This document shows, in pieces, positions 53,295-62,685 of a stretch of 64,000 bases of DNA. The translations under genes and the position numbers were made by a program. Source of the DNA: Alphaproteobacteria bacterium (GTDB taxonomy: Bacteria > Pseudomonadota > Alphaproteobacteria > UBA8366). The stretch covers positions 62,001 through 126,000 of the forward strand of contig JAJFJD010000020.1 in the NCBI GenBank assembly GCA_021774335.1, in the 5' to 3' direction. Within the stretch, counting starts at the first letter, position 1; each line of letters opens with the position of its first letter. The notes under the pieces were generated by a model. It was not told the DNA's origin. It worked only from the letters and a program-made list of their open reading frames with translations, and searched no databases.

Positions 53295-54457
53295 AGGTCT
53301 TTTCGCAACTCGACGACACGCTTCGGCTCATCGAGGAGGAGACACTGCTGCTCGACAGCGTCCGCGCGCTGGCGCGCGACAAGATCGCACCCCGCGCGGA
53401 GGGACATGACCGCGACAGCAGCTTCCCGTGGGACAACGTCGCGGACATCAACGCGCTCGGCCTGAACGCCATGTTCATCCCAGAAGCGTATGGTGGCGCG
53501 GCCCTCTCCTATTGCGTTTATCTCGCCTGTGTCCGGGAAATCTCCAAGGCCTGCGCATCGACCGGCGTGATCTGGGCGACCAACTTCCACGCCATGAAGC
53601 CGGTGATCGATCTTGGTAGTGAGGCGTTGCGGCAGAAGTTCCTGCCACGGATGGCCGAAGGCGCGCTGGCCACGCTCTGAATCACCGAGCCGAACGCCGG
53701 GTCGGACGCCACCGGCATGCAAACCAAGTTCACGCCGGACGGGGACGACATCATCGTCAACGGCGGCAAGACCTTCATCACCAATGGCGGCGCATCGGAC
53801 TTCTATCTCGTCTTCGGCAAGTGGAGCGAGATCGACGACGCGCGCGGCGCGATAACGGCACTCATCATCGAGAAAGACACACCGGGCTTCAGCACGACGA
53901 CGCCAGAGGACAAGATGGGGCTGCGCGCTTCCTCGACCTCCGGACTGGTGTTCGAGAATTGCCGGGTGCCGATGGAGAATCTGCTGGGCAAACCCGGCGA
54001 CGGCCTGCGGATCCTGCTGGCCTCGCTCAACAAATCCCGCCCGAGTGTCGCGGCACACGCGCTCGGCATCGCGCGCGCGGCCTTCGAAGACGGCGTGGCC
54101 TATATCAACCAGCGCAGCCAATCCGGCCGCCGCATTGTCGAATTCCAAGGCATTCAGTTCATGCTCGCCGACATGGCGACCGATCTGGCGATGTGCGAAA
54201 ACTGGCTCTGGCATGTGGGTCGGCTGGTCGACGACGGCGCGGACGACTTCGGTGTCGAGGCATCGATGCTGAAGATGCGCGCTTCCGACCTCGCGATGCA
54301 GATATCGACCGATGCCGTGCAATTCCACGGCGGCTACGGCTATATCAAGGAATACCGGGTCGAACGCCTGATGCGGGACGCCAAAGTCACGCAGATCTGG
54401 GAAGGCACCAACCAAGTGCACCGGCAGCTCATCGGCCGCAGTTTCCTGGAAAAGTGA
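53291..54457 (+). pseudogene. Acyl-CoA dehydrogenase interrupted by one in-frame TGA
   Basis: A complete acyl-CoA dehydrogenase in one frame (388 sense and recoded codons from GTG 53291) except for TGA at 53678-53680. Before it the N-terminal helical domain is intact (LGLNAMFIPEAYGG); directly after come ITEPNAGSDATGM, the FAD/substrate segment GGKTFITNGGASD and a C-terminal domain with IWEGTNQVHRQLIGR carrying the catalytic glutamate. No frame change occurs. Relatives often have Cys, Gly or Ala at the TGA position (for example C-V-T-E-P in MCAD). Interpretation: nonsense mutation, sequence error or recoding. It overlaps the SDR gene by 4 bp within the operon. Confidence 0.85.
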
Positions 54458-54490
54458 CAACAAGAAAAACAACAACAAAGACGGATCGGC

Positions 54491-54886
54491 ATGAAGACCT
54501 TCAAGACGCTTCCGGACACGGAGAATACCTTCCATGACCTGCTCAGCTACACCTTTCGCGAATGGCGCGACGGCTATGCCGAGCTGGAATTGGAAGTGCT
54601 GAAGAAACACCGCAACCGGCAGGGTTGGATTCACGGCGGCGTCATTCTCAGCCTACTCGACATCGCCAGCACCTTCGCCGGCAACCATAGCGAGGACGGT
54701 CCGATCGCTTCCGTGACGATGAACATGTCCTGCAACTTCATCGCCGGCACCCAGGAAGACATCATCCGTACCGAAGGAAATCTCGTCCGGAGAGGCCGCT
54801 CAACATTCTTCACGGAGAACCGGGTATTCGATGACTCAAGCGGCAAAATCTTGGCGACCGCGCAAGGCGTCCATAAGATCCTCTGA
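54491..54886 (+). CDS. PaaI-type hot-dog thioesterase
   Basis: A 131-residue hot-dog fold thioesterase with the active-site segment RQGWIHGGVILSLLDIASTFAG (HGG plus downstream acidic residue) and SVTMNMSCNFIAGT. Such enzymes release CoA from stalled or toxic acyl-CoA intermediates. An A/C-rich leader precedes the start. It follows the dehydrogenase gene in the operon. Confidence 0.9.
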   Translation: MKTFKTLPDTENTFHDLLSYTFREWRDGYAELELEVLKKHRNRQGWIHGGVILSLLDIASTFAGNHSEDGPIASVTMNMSCNFIAGTQEDIIRTEGNLVRRGRSTFFTENRVFDDSSGKILATAQGVHKIL

Positions 54887-54915
54887 ACCCGGGCCCGGCG
54901 CTCAAGGAGACAGTC

Positions 54916-56037
54916 ATGCAACCGTTGGACGGCGTTCGCGTTCTCGACTTTTCGACCCTGCTGCCAGGTCCCCTCGCGGGGCTGCTGCTCGCCGAGGCGG
55001 GCGCCGACGTGATCAAGGTCGAACGCGCCGACTATGGCGAGGAAATGCGCCTCTACCAGCCGCGTTTCAGCGATACGAGCCTGAACTTCGCCGTGCTGAA
55101 TCGCGGCAAACGGAGTCTGGCGCTCGACCTCAAGGATCCGGCGATCATCGAAAGGCTCAAGCCATTGATCGCCGACACACAGGTGATCCTGGAACAATTC
55201 CGGCCAGGCGTGATGGACCGCCTCGGCCTCGGCTACGAAACGGTCAAAGCGATCAACCCGGCCATCGTCTATTGCTCGATCACCGGCTACGGACAGGACG
55301 GCCCCAAGGCGCAGACCGCCGCGCATGATCTGAACTATATCGGCGATACGGGCATGCTGGCCTTGTCCGGCGACCGCGACGGCGCGCCGATCCCGCCACC
55401 GGGCCTGATCGCCGATATCGGCGGTGGCACGCTACCCGCCGCGATCAACATTCTGCTCGCGCTTCGCCAGGCAGAGCAGACCGGCGACGGGACGCATCTC
55501 GACATCGCCATGTGCGACGGCCTGTTCGCCTGGCAGTATTGGGCGATCGGCGCAGTCGATAAAACCGGCCGCGCACCGGAACCGGGCCGCGAGATGGTCA
55601 CCGGCGGCACGCCGCGCTACCAGCTCTACCGCACCGCCGACGGACGCTTTGCCGCGATCGCGGCGCTGGAACAGAAGTTCTGGGACAATCTCTGCGATCT
55701 GATCGACCTGCCGGATGCGTACCGCGAGGACGCAACCGACCCCGATGCCACCCGCGACGCCATCGCCGAGATCATCGCATCAAAACCGGCCGATCATTGG
55801 CGGCAGGTCTTCGCGTCGCGCGACACGTGCTGCACCATCGTGCAGGACATGGCGGAGGCGCTGGCCGACCCGCATTTTCAGGGGCGCGGCCTGTTCGACC
55901 GGCGCGTCGTCGACGGCGAGGAAGCGATCACGGCGATCCCCGTCCCCATCGCGCCGCAATTCCGGAACGACGAGAAAGACGCCAGTTATCCGAAGCTCGG
56001 TGATGCGAACGATTTGCTGCCGGAAGAAAGCAGCTAG
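54916..56037 (+). CDS. Alpha-methylacyl-CoA racemase-like CaiB/BaiF protein
   Basis: CaiB/BaiF-fold protein of 373 residues. Unlike the other two copies here, its active-site region reads AAHDLNYIGDTGML followed by LIADIGGGTLPAA, the His/Asp layout of alpha-methylacyl-CoA racemase, which interconverts (R)- and (S)-2-methylacyl-CoA so that branched side chains can be beta-oxidised. AAGGAG precedes the ATG. Last gene of the plus operon; its stop shares CTAG with the convergent CaiB gene. Confidence 0.88.
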   Translation: MQPLDGVRVLDFSTLLPGPLAGLLLAEAGADVIKVERADYGEEMRLYQPRFSDTSLNFAVLNRGKRSLALDLKDPAIIERLKPLIADTQVILEQFRPGVMDRLGLGYETVKAINPAIVYCSITGYGQDGPKAQTAAHDLNYIGDTGMLALSGDRDGAPIPPPGLIADIGGGTLPAAINILLALRQAEQTGDGTHLDIAMCDGLFAWQYWAIGAVDKTGRAPEPGREMVTGGTPRYQLYRTADGRFAAIAALEQKFWDNLCDLIDLPDAYREDATDPDATRDAIAEIIASKPADHWRQVFASRDTCCTIVQDMAEALADPHFQGRGLFDRRVVDGEEAITAIPVPIAPQFRNDEKDASYPKLGDANDLLPEESS

Positions 56038-57221
56038 TCCGCGGCCTCACTGCCGCAGAGCGCGTCGATATCCTGCGCGGTCAATCCCATGCCTTCGAGG
56101 ATTTCCCGCGTATGTTCGCCGACTTCCGGCAAACGGTAGAGCGGATCCCCCTCCCGGCAGGGCGCGGCGCCCGGAATACTCGGCACGGGCACGGTACCCA
56201 CGCCAGGCTGCGTGATCATCGGCGCGGCGTTGACCGCCTGCACGTGCGGATCATCGAGCCAGTCGAGCGGCGATAGAACCGGGCTGCACAGCACATCGAC
56301 CTCTTTCATGCGCTCCACCCACACCGCGGTGGTTTCTTTCCGATAGGCCTCACGCAGCAGCGGCAGCAAGATGTCCTTGTTTGTCGCGCGGCTGTCAAAA
56401 CTGTCGAAGCGTGGATCATCGGCCAATTCCGGCACGCCGAGGACACGGCAGATTTGGTTGTACTTCTCTTCCTGCAGCAAGGTCACCAAGACCCAGCCGT
56501 CCTTCGTCGGAAAAACGCCGCCGGGCACGTTCGGCAGGCGCGGCGGGCCACCGGCAAGATAGTGCTCAAGAATGTTCGGCGCGAGAACCGCGGCGGTGGT
56601 CTGCATCAGGCTGATGTCGAGATAGCGACCAGCGCCGCTGCCGCCCCGCCCCAATAAGGCCATGGACACCGCCTGGAAAGAATATAGTCCCGTCAATAGG
56701 TCGATGAGAAAGGCCCCGGTCTTGACCGGCTCGTCGTCGCTGGACCGGTTGACCGACATCATGCCGGAGAAAGCCTGTGCCACGGTATCGGTGCAAGGCT
56801 GGTCCCGATACGGTCCTTCCTGCCCAAACCCACTGATCGATACATACACGATGCCCGGGTTCTCCTTGGCAACCGCGTCATACCCGAGACCGAGGCGGGC
56901 CACCGCCCCCGGCCGGAAATTCTCGATAAAGATATCCGCTTCCCGGGCCATACGGTGTGCCACATCCAGCGCAGCCGGTTGTTTAAGGTCCAGGACGACG
57001 CTTTTCTTGCCGCGGTTATACGACGCGGACAGCGCCGTCTGGGTGCCGTACCGCACTCCGATACCGCGTATCCAGTCGCCCCTCGGCGGTTCGATCTTGA
57101 CCACCTCCGCGCCATATAGCGCCAACAACATGCCGCAATGCGGGCCCGCGATTCCCTGACTAATATCGACGACCTTCAAGCCCTTCAGCGGCAAATCCAT
57201 TGTGATTTCTTTCTGCATCAT
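56034..57221 (-). CDS. CaiB/BaiF family CoA-transferase
   Basis: Class III CoA-transferase of 395 residues: LKGLKVVDISQGIAGPHCGMLLALYGAEVVKIE, NFRPGAVARLGLGYD, and the aspartate in RDQPCTDTVAQAFSG. It is divergent from the first MmgE/PrpD gene and convergent with the racemase-like gene, with overlapping CTAG stops at 56034-56037. Confidence 0.92.
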   Translation of the reverse strand: MMQKEITMDLPLKGLKVVDISQGIAGPHCGMLLALYGAEVVKIEPPRGDWIRGIGVRYGTQTALSASYNRGKKSVVLDLKQPAALDVAHRMAREADIFIENFRPGAVARLGLGYDAVAKENPGIVYVSISGFGQEGPYRDQPCTDTVAQAFSGMMSVNRSSDDEPVKTGAFLIDLLTGLYSFQAVSMALLGRGGSGAGRYLDISLMQTTAAVLAPNILEHYLAGGPPRLPNVPGGVFPTKDGWVLVTLLQEEKYNQICRVLGVPELADDPRFDSFDSRATNKDILLPLLREAYRKETTAVWVERMKEVDVLCSPVLSPLDWLDDPHVQAVNAAPMITQPGVGTVPVPSIPGAAPCREGDPLYRLPEVGEHTREILEGMGLTAQDIDALCGSEAAD

Positions 57222-57395
57222 TACGGGTGCTTACCCGCAAAGCTATAAGAGGACAGGGCCTACCGCCAAGCCTATCGACGGAACGAAGCAAATTTGTACG
57301 GACAAGTTGCCGGATTTTTGACCAGACGATAAAGTCGGCTCGTTCACCGGCCTACCGCCAACCGCCGCAGCAGCACCTTGTCGAGGAGTTCCATC

Positions 57396-58793
57396 GTGCA
57401 GCATTCCGCCGCCAACTCGAACGCACCGGACCGGACCCGGCAGCTCGCCGACGAGGCGACCGGCTTATCACCCGGCGACCTCAGCATCGAGGATATCGCG
57501 CAACTCCGCCGGCTCTTGCTGGATCATCTGGGCGTCTGCGTGCGCGGATCGTCGCTCCCCTGGGGCGAGGCCCTGAACGCCTGGGCGAAACCCTACGGAA
57601 CGTCCGGCCCCTGCATCATCTTCGGCACAGACTTCCGGGCGCCTCCGCCGGTGGCCGCCCTCGTCAACGCAACGGCGGCGCACGGCCTCGAAATGGACGA
57701 CACGCATGACGAATCGATCACCCATCCGGGCGCGGTCGTCATCGCGACGGCGCTCGCCGTCGGCAGCGCGGAAAAACGCAGCGGCGGCGAGATTTTGGCG
57801 GCGATCGCGGCGGGATACGAGGTGATGGCGCGGATCGGCCCGGCCGCGGACGTCGCGAATATGATCGAACACGGTTTCCATCCGACGGCCCTGTTCGGCG
57901 GGTTCGGCGCGGCCACCACAGCGGGCAAGCTGCTTGGCCTCGACGCGGCGGGCCTGTGTTCAGCCTGGGGCTTGATGCTTTCCATGGCCGGCGGATCGAT
58001 GCAATTCGCGGAAGACCCGCACGGCACGACCGTCAAACGACTGCACGGCGGCTACGGCGCGCATAACGGCACGATGGCGGCCCAGTTCGCGAAGCTCGGC
58101 ATCGACGGGCCGAAGCAGGCGTTCGACGGCACCTACGGCCTCTGCAACATGTACGGCCAGACGCCACAGCCTGAGAAATTGGAGAAGGCAGCCAACGCGC
58201 GATTAGAAATCCACAACATCAGCATCAAGCCATACCCCTGCTGCCGGTTGTTCCACTCTACGATCGATGCCCTGTCCGAGACCACCGATGGAATGACGCT
58301 CGCGCCAGACCAAATCGAAAAGATCGTCGTCGGCGGTCCGACGATCATGGTGACGCAACATCTGATGCGCCGCCCGACCAGCGTCATGGCCGCGCAATAC
58401 AGCCTGCCTTTCACGCTTGCGACGAGCCTGCTAAAGGATCCGCACGCCTATGAATCCTACGCGGAGGATCAACTGGGCGACGAGGCGATCCTATCGCTCG
58501 GCGATCGCGTCGACGCCGTCGTCGAAGACAAACTCGACGACGCCTTCCCGGCGCATTTCGGAAGTTGGGTCGAGGTGACGACGCGCGACGGCAAGACCCG
58601 CCGCGCCGACGTACTCGACAGCTACGGCACCGCGGCCCGCCCGATGCCGGACGACGCGCTGCGCGATAAATTCACCGGACTGGCCGCCACGGTCATGCCA
58701 GATCTCGATCCGAAAGCAGTGTTCGAAGCCGTCGACGCCTTTCCCGACGCCCCGAACGCCGACACCTTGGTCGGCTTGTTCGCGCGGGCATAG
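57396..58793 (+). CDS. MmgE/PrpD family protein
   Basis: A 465-residue MmgE/PrpD protein; the family includes 2-methylcitrate and iminodisuccinate-type lyases or dehydratases. The GTG start 57396-57398 has GAGGAG seven bases upstream. Conserved parts: RLLLDHLGVCVRG, AAHGLEMDDTHDESITHPGAVV, KRLHGGYGAHNG and KPYPCCRLFHSTIDA. No citrate-cycle genes are nearby, so a role with the catabolic cluster is likelier than 2-methylcitrate dehydration. Confidence 0.9.
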   Translation: MQHSAANSNAPDRTRQLADEATGLSPGDLSIEDIAQLRRLLLDHLGVCVRGSSLPWGEALNAWAKPYGTSGPCIIFGTDFRAPPPVAALVNATAAHGLEMDDTHDESITHPGAVVIATALAVGSAEKRSGGEILAAIAAGYEVMARIGPAADVANMIEHGFHPTALFGGFGAATTAGKLLGLDAAGLCSAWGLMLSMAGGSMQFAEDPHGTTVKRLHGGYGAHNGTMAAQFAKLGIDGPKQAFDGTYGLCNMYGQTPQPEKLEKAANARLEIHNISIKPYPCCRLFHSTIDALSETTDGMTLAPDQIEKIVVGGPTIMVTQHLMRRPTSVMAAQYSLPFTLATSLLKDPHAYESYAEDQLGDEAILSLGDRVDAVVEDKLDDAFPAHFGSWVEVTTRDGKTRRADVLDSYGTAARPMPDDALRDKFTGLAATVMPDLDPKAVFEAVDAFPDAPNADTLVGLFARA

Positions 58794-58830
58794 CCTCCAC
58801 ACGCAATCGATCAAAATTACAGGACGACAC

Positions 58831-59529
58831 ATGCCGGTTCTCAATCTCGACGACGATGCGAAAAAGGTCATGGAAACCATCGAGGGCGGCGGTATCGCCG
58901 TTCTCCAGCTCGATGTCGCCTATCTGGTCTGCGGCAATAAGGCCGACGCCATCGCGCGCATTTTCGAAGCCAAGGGCCGCACCTTCGAGAAACCGAACGG
59001 TATGCTCGCAAACTTCGAGATATTCGAACAGCTGCTGATCACCTCCGACAAGGCGAAAGACGTGACACGCGCCGTGACGCAGGATTTCGACTTGCCGTTA
59101 TCGGTCGTGGCGCCATTCCGACCCGACGCGCCGATCTTGGCGGGCTTGGAGCCATTCGCGATCGAACGGTCGACGAAGGCTGGAACGCAGGACATCCTTC
59201 TGAATGCCGGGCCGCTGGCCAACAAACTGGCCGAGATGAGCCTCGAGCGCGGTACGCCGGTCCTGGGGTCGTCGGCCAACCGGTCGGAGACCGGCAGCAA
59301 ATTTCGCGCGGAAGACGTCGATCCCGAAGTGCGCGATGCGGCGGATCTGATCATCGATTACGGCCTTTGCCGCTATCACAACCCGATCGGGACATCGAGC
59401 ACGATCATCGATCTTGCAAACTTCGAGGTGTTGCGCTGGGGCGTCTGTTTCGATCAGATCGCCGATATCCTGCAGCGCTTTTTCGACATTGAGCTAGCGC
59501 CAAGCCCGCACCAATCGACCGCGGCCTGA
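58831..59529 (+). CDS. Divergent YrdC/Sua5-domain protein
   Basis: A 232-residue protein with a YrdC-like fold: KGRTFEKPNGMLANF and PVLGSSANRSETGS match the L-threonylcarbamoyladenylate synthase motifs, but the usual P-T-x-T-x-Y-G-L start motif reads QLDVAYLVC. A paralogous role rather than tRNA modification is therefore possible. AGGA precedes the ATG. It is placed between two MmgE/PrpD genes, an odd neighbourhood for a tRNA-modification enzyme. Confidence 0.75.
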   Translation: MPVLNLDDDAKKVMETIEGGGIAVLQLDVAYLVCGNKADAIARIFEAKGRTFEKPNGMLANFEIFEQLLITSDKAKDVTRAVTQDFDLPLSVVAPFRPDAPILAGLEPFAIERSTKAGTQDILLNAGPLANKLAEMSLERGTPVLGSSANRSETGSKFRAEDVDPEVRDAADLIIDYGLCRYHNPIGTSSTIIDLANFEVLRWGVCFDQIADILQRFFDIELAPSPHQSTAA

Positions 59530-59536
59530 TCCCGGT

Positions 59537-60967
59537 CTAGTCGGCCGCGAGGCAAATCGCACTGTCGAGGTCCAAAAGATCGTCAGCGGTTTCAAGCCCC
59601 ATAATCGCCTTCCGAATCCGTTTCGTCCGTCGTTCGCTGACAGCCCGACGCGCATTGTCCTCGAACTTCTCGGCGACATGTGTCGCGGAGATCGGACTGA
59701 GATCGGACCCGCGATTATACTGCTGACTGTGCTTCAACTCTCGTCCGTCCGTAGTCCGGATCGAAATGGCGCCGGAGAAATATTCCGGGAACAACGTCCC
59801 ATCGGTAATCTCGTAGCTGACCCTGTCGCTGAGCGTGGCTATGCCCGGATCCAGGAATGTCGCCGGCTGGATTTCCGACAGAGTAAACCTGCCCCGTGTG
59901 AGCGCCGCGGCAATCGTATAGTGGATGCTGAACTGCGAAGAATAGGAGTTCTGCGGCCGCCGTTTTCTGTTTTCGGGCTCGCAGATCGCCATTTGATCCT
60001 TATGCACATACGCAGTCACCGATTCAATGTCGTCCGATGTCAGGTTATGCTCTTCGCGCAGAGCCAATGCACAATCGATAAAGGCATCGTTCCAGTTACA
60101 TGCAGGATACGGCTTGAATCCAACGTTGATAATTTCCCATTCCTCGCCCAATCCGTGAGAACAGGCCTCAACATCGGGCTCCGTTTGGTCGGTCATACAA
60201 TTGTAGAGACCGTATTTGCCTTCGTAACAGGTGCGCGGACCGGTAAATCCGTGTTTGGCCCATGCCGCCGACGTAATGCCATTCGCGGCCGCCAGCCCCG
60301 GATGGACCCGCTTCGACCAAGCGCCGTCGGTGTGATACTCGCGCATCCCGCCGGCCATGCTATGCGCTAGTCCCTGTGCATGCGTGAGTTGTTTTTCGTT
60401 CAGGTCCATCAGTCGGCCTGCGATCATAGCGCATGCATATGTTCCGACAACAGAGGTCGGATGGAAGCCGGCAACATGAAAACTGCCGCCGGCTGCCTTG
60501 GCAATTCGTGTGCCGGTCTCAATGCCGACGAGATAGGCGGCCAACGCATCGCGTCCGCTCTTTCGCTGCGCCAACGCGACGGCCAACATCGTCGGGACGG
60601 CGCTCGACGACGCATGAAATATGCCGGACGTATATGTATCGTCGAAGGCAAGGCCGTGGATCAACGTACCGTTCACCATAGCGGCATCGCGCATCGGTAG
60701 CCGCGCCGACATCCCAATGACCGGTGAAGGTCCGTCGCCGGCCAATCCGCGCGCGGCCACTAAGGCCCGCTGCCCGAATTCCCGTGTCGTCGACGCCAGA
60801 GCAACCCCAAAGCTGTCCAGGAGATGAAGCTTGGCAAGATAGACGACATCGTTCGGAACCCGCTCGATATCGAACGACGCCGCGAATTGCGCAAATTTTT
60901 CCGATACGGACGTCGATTTCGCGCCAATATTGCGCTGAAATACAGCAGGTTTAATAACCGTACTCAC
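59537..60967 (-). CDS. MmgE/PrpD family protein, second copy
   Basis: A 476-residue MmgE/PrpD protein from the GTG 60965-60967 with AAGGAG six bases upstream; earlier codons are not conserved and lie in the divergent spacer. Conserved parts: LHLLDSFGVALAS, LIHGLAFDDTYTSGIFHASSSAVPT, SKRVHPGLAAANG and KPYPACNWNDAFID. It is distant from the copy at 57396 and more AT-rich in codon choice, so it is probably not a recent duplicate. Confidence 0.9.
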   Translation of the reverse strand: MSTVIKPAVFQRNIGAKSTSVSEKFAQFAASFDIERVPNDVVYLAKLHLLDSFGVALASTTREFGQRALVAARGLAGDGPSPVIGMSARLPMRDAAMVNGTLIHGLAFDDTYTSGIFHASSSAVPTMLAVALAQRKSGRDALAAYLVGIETGTRIAKAAGGSFHVAGFHPTSVVGTYACAMIAGRLMDLNEKQLTHAQGLAHSMAGGMREYHTDGAWSKRVHPGLAAANGITSAAWAKHGFTGPRTCYEGKYGLYNCMTDQTEPDVEACSHGLGEEWEIINVGFKPYPACNWNDAFIDCALALREEHNLTSDDIESVTAYVHKDQMAICEPENRKRRPQNSYSSQFSIHYTIAAALTRGRFTLSEIQPATFLDPGIATLSDRVSYEITDGTLFPEYFSGAISIRTTDGRELKHSQQYNRGSDLSPISATHVAEKFEDNARRAVSERRTKRIRKAIMGLETADDLLDLDSAICLAAD

Positions 60968-61164
60968 TAAAATCTCCTTCACCGCATATCGGTGGAATAA
61001 TTGCCACGAAACCGTGTAATTGAGAATACTGGTCTCACGGAGAAATAAAGGGTTTGTAACGAAACGTAAACCGACCAAAACAAAGTTAACGGAGTCGTAA
61101 CCGTCTGCACAATAGGTTGCAGTATGGCCGCCTTCACTGGGTCGACCGGCCCTTGGATTTCCGC

Positions 61165-62568
61165 ATGACAGCCTACGATTATGATCTTTTCGTTCTCGGT
61201 TCCGGCCCGGCGGGTCAGCGCGCCGCAATTCAGGCCGCCAAGCTGGGAAAGCGAGCAGCGGTAGCAGAACACCGCGCTATGGTCGGCGGCGTCTGCATTA
61301 ATACGGGCACCATTCCCAGTAAGACCTTGCGTGAAGCGGTGCTCCATCTCTCCGGCTACCGCGAACGCAGCATCTACGGCGCGTCCTATACGGTTAAACA
61401 CGACATCACGATGAGCGACCTGTTGTTCCGCGCCGACCAAGTGATCAAACACGAGATCGACGTCACCCGACATCAACTGCAACGAAACGGCGTCAACGTC
61501 ATCGAAGGCCGGGCCTCGTTCAAAGACCCTCACACCCTGTGCCTCGCCACGCTGAACGGCCACGCCGAGCGCGAAGTCACCGCCGAGAAGATCATTCTCG
61601 CCGTCGGTACCGAAACGACGCGCGACCCGCATATCCCGTTCGATGGCCAAAGCGTATTCACGAGTGACGATATCCTAAGTCTAGAGACGCTACCGCGGAC
61701 TCTAGCGGTGATCGGCGCCGGCGTGATCGGTCTCGAATACGCAACGATTTTCGCCGCGCTGGGCGTACGCGTCACCGTCGTTGACAAACGGCCCCGCCTA
61801 TTGCCTTTCGTCGATGCCGAAGTCATCGACGCGCTCGTCTACCATATGCGCGGCTCGCGAGTCACTTTGCGGATGCAGGAAGGGGTCAAGTCGGTCGAAC
61901 GCGGCACCAACGGCCACAGTGACCGCATCTGCGTCGAATTGGATAGCGGCAAGAAGATTTCCGCGGAGAAGGTCCTATATAGCATCGGCCGGACCGGTGC
62001 GACCTCGGCCTTAAACCTGCAAAACGCCAACCTCTCGACTCTCGACCGGGGTCTTATGGAGGTGAACGAAAACTTCCAGACCGAAGTGCAGCATATCTAC
62101 GCCGTCGGTGATGTCATCGGGTTTCCGAGCCTTGCCTCGACATCAATGGAACAAGGCCGGCAGGCTGCCTGCCACGCCTTCGATGTCGAAGCCGAATCCG
62201 TACCCGACCTTTTCCCGTACGGAGTTTACACCATCCCAGAAATATCCACGGTCGGGCGCAACGAGGAAGAATTGACCCGTGACGGTGTCCCTTATGAGGT
62301 CGGCAAAGCCGAGTACAAGGAGATCGCCCGCGGTCAGATCATCGGCGATACCACCGGCCTCCTGAAACTGCTGTTTCATATCGAAACGCGCGAGTTATTG
62401 GGTGTTTGCATCCTCGGTGAGGGTGCGAGCGAACTCGTGCATATCGGTCAGGCGGTCCTGGCGATGAACGGCAAGATCGACTATTTCGTTGATACGGTCT
62501 TCAACTACCCGACCCTGGCGGAATGCTATAAGACCGCCGCCTTCGACGGCATCAACCGCCTCTCCTGA
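61165..62568 (+). CDS. sthA: Soluble pyridine nucleotide transhydrogenase
   Basis: A flavoprotein of the disulfide-oxidoreductase fold that exchanges reducing power between NADPH and NAD. The sequence near residue 45 reads GGVCINTGTIPSKTLRE, with only one cysteine where lipoamide dehydrogenases have two, the hallmark of SthA. The dinucleotide motifs LGSGPAGQRAAIQA and IGAGVIGLEYATIF and the C-terminal FNYPTLAECYKTAA are present. Start ATG 61165 has GGA upstream. It would balance NADPH/NADH during catabolism. Confidence 0.93.
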   Translation: MTAYDYDLFVLGSGPAGQRAAIQAAKLGKRAAVAEHRAMVGGVCINTGTIPSKTLREAVLHLSGYRERSIYGASYTVKHDITMSDLLFRADQVIKHEIDVTRHQLQRNGVNVIEGRASFKDPHTLCLATLNGHAEREVTAEKIILAVGTETTRDPHIPFDGQSVFTSDDILSLETLPRTLAVIGAGVIGLEYATIFAALGVRVTVVDKRPRLLPFVDAEVIDALVYHMRGSRVTLRMQEGVKSVERGTNGHSDRICVELDSGKKISAEKVLYSIGRTGATSALNLQNANLSTLDRGLMEVNENFQTEVQHIYAVGDVIGFPSLASTSMEQGRQAACHAFDVEAESVPDLFPYGVYTIPEISTVGRNEEELTRDGVPYEVGKAEYKEIARGQIIGDTTGLLKLLFHIETRELLGVCILGEGASELVHIGQAVLAMNGKIDYFVDTVFNYPTLAECYKTAAFDGINRLS

Positions 62569-62599
62569 CTTCTCGTTTCCGCCCTCGCAGGGGACGAAC

Positions 62600-62629
62600 T
62601 TGACACGACCGGGCCCGGAACGATGCAAT
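62600..62629 (+). promoter_or_regulatory. Putative sigma-70-type promoter
   Basis: A consensus -35 TTGACA (62600-62605) and TGCAAT (62624-62629, four of six matches to TATAAT) are 18 bases apart, in the gap before the flavoprotein gene at 62686. The start of transcription is not visible, and the match of the -10 is moderate. Confidence 0.4.
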
Positions 62630-62685
62630 AAGCACCGTTCCCAAATGTTTCCCTGTCACCACCGCAAAGCGCGAGGCCCCTTCGA

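Noticed and set aside
53681-53720. Bacterial SECIS element after the TGA
   Set aside because: Only a 4-bp stem with a G-rich loop is visible; hairpins of this size are common in GC-rich DNA, so it is not called as a feature.
53261-54634. 457-codon minus-strand frame opposite the interrupted acyl-CoA dehydrogenase
   Set aside because: It is a continuous antisense shadow; the plus strand carries all acyl-CoA dehydrogenase motifs and fits the operon.
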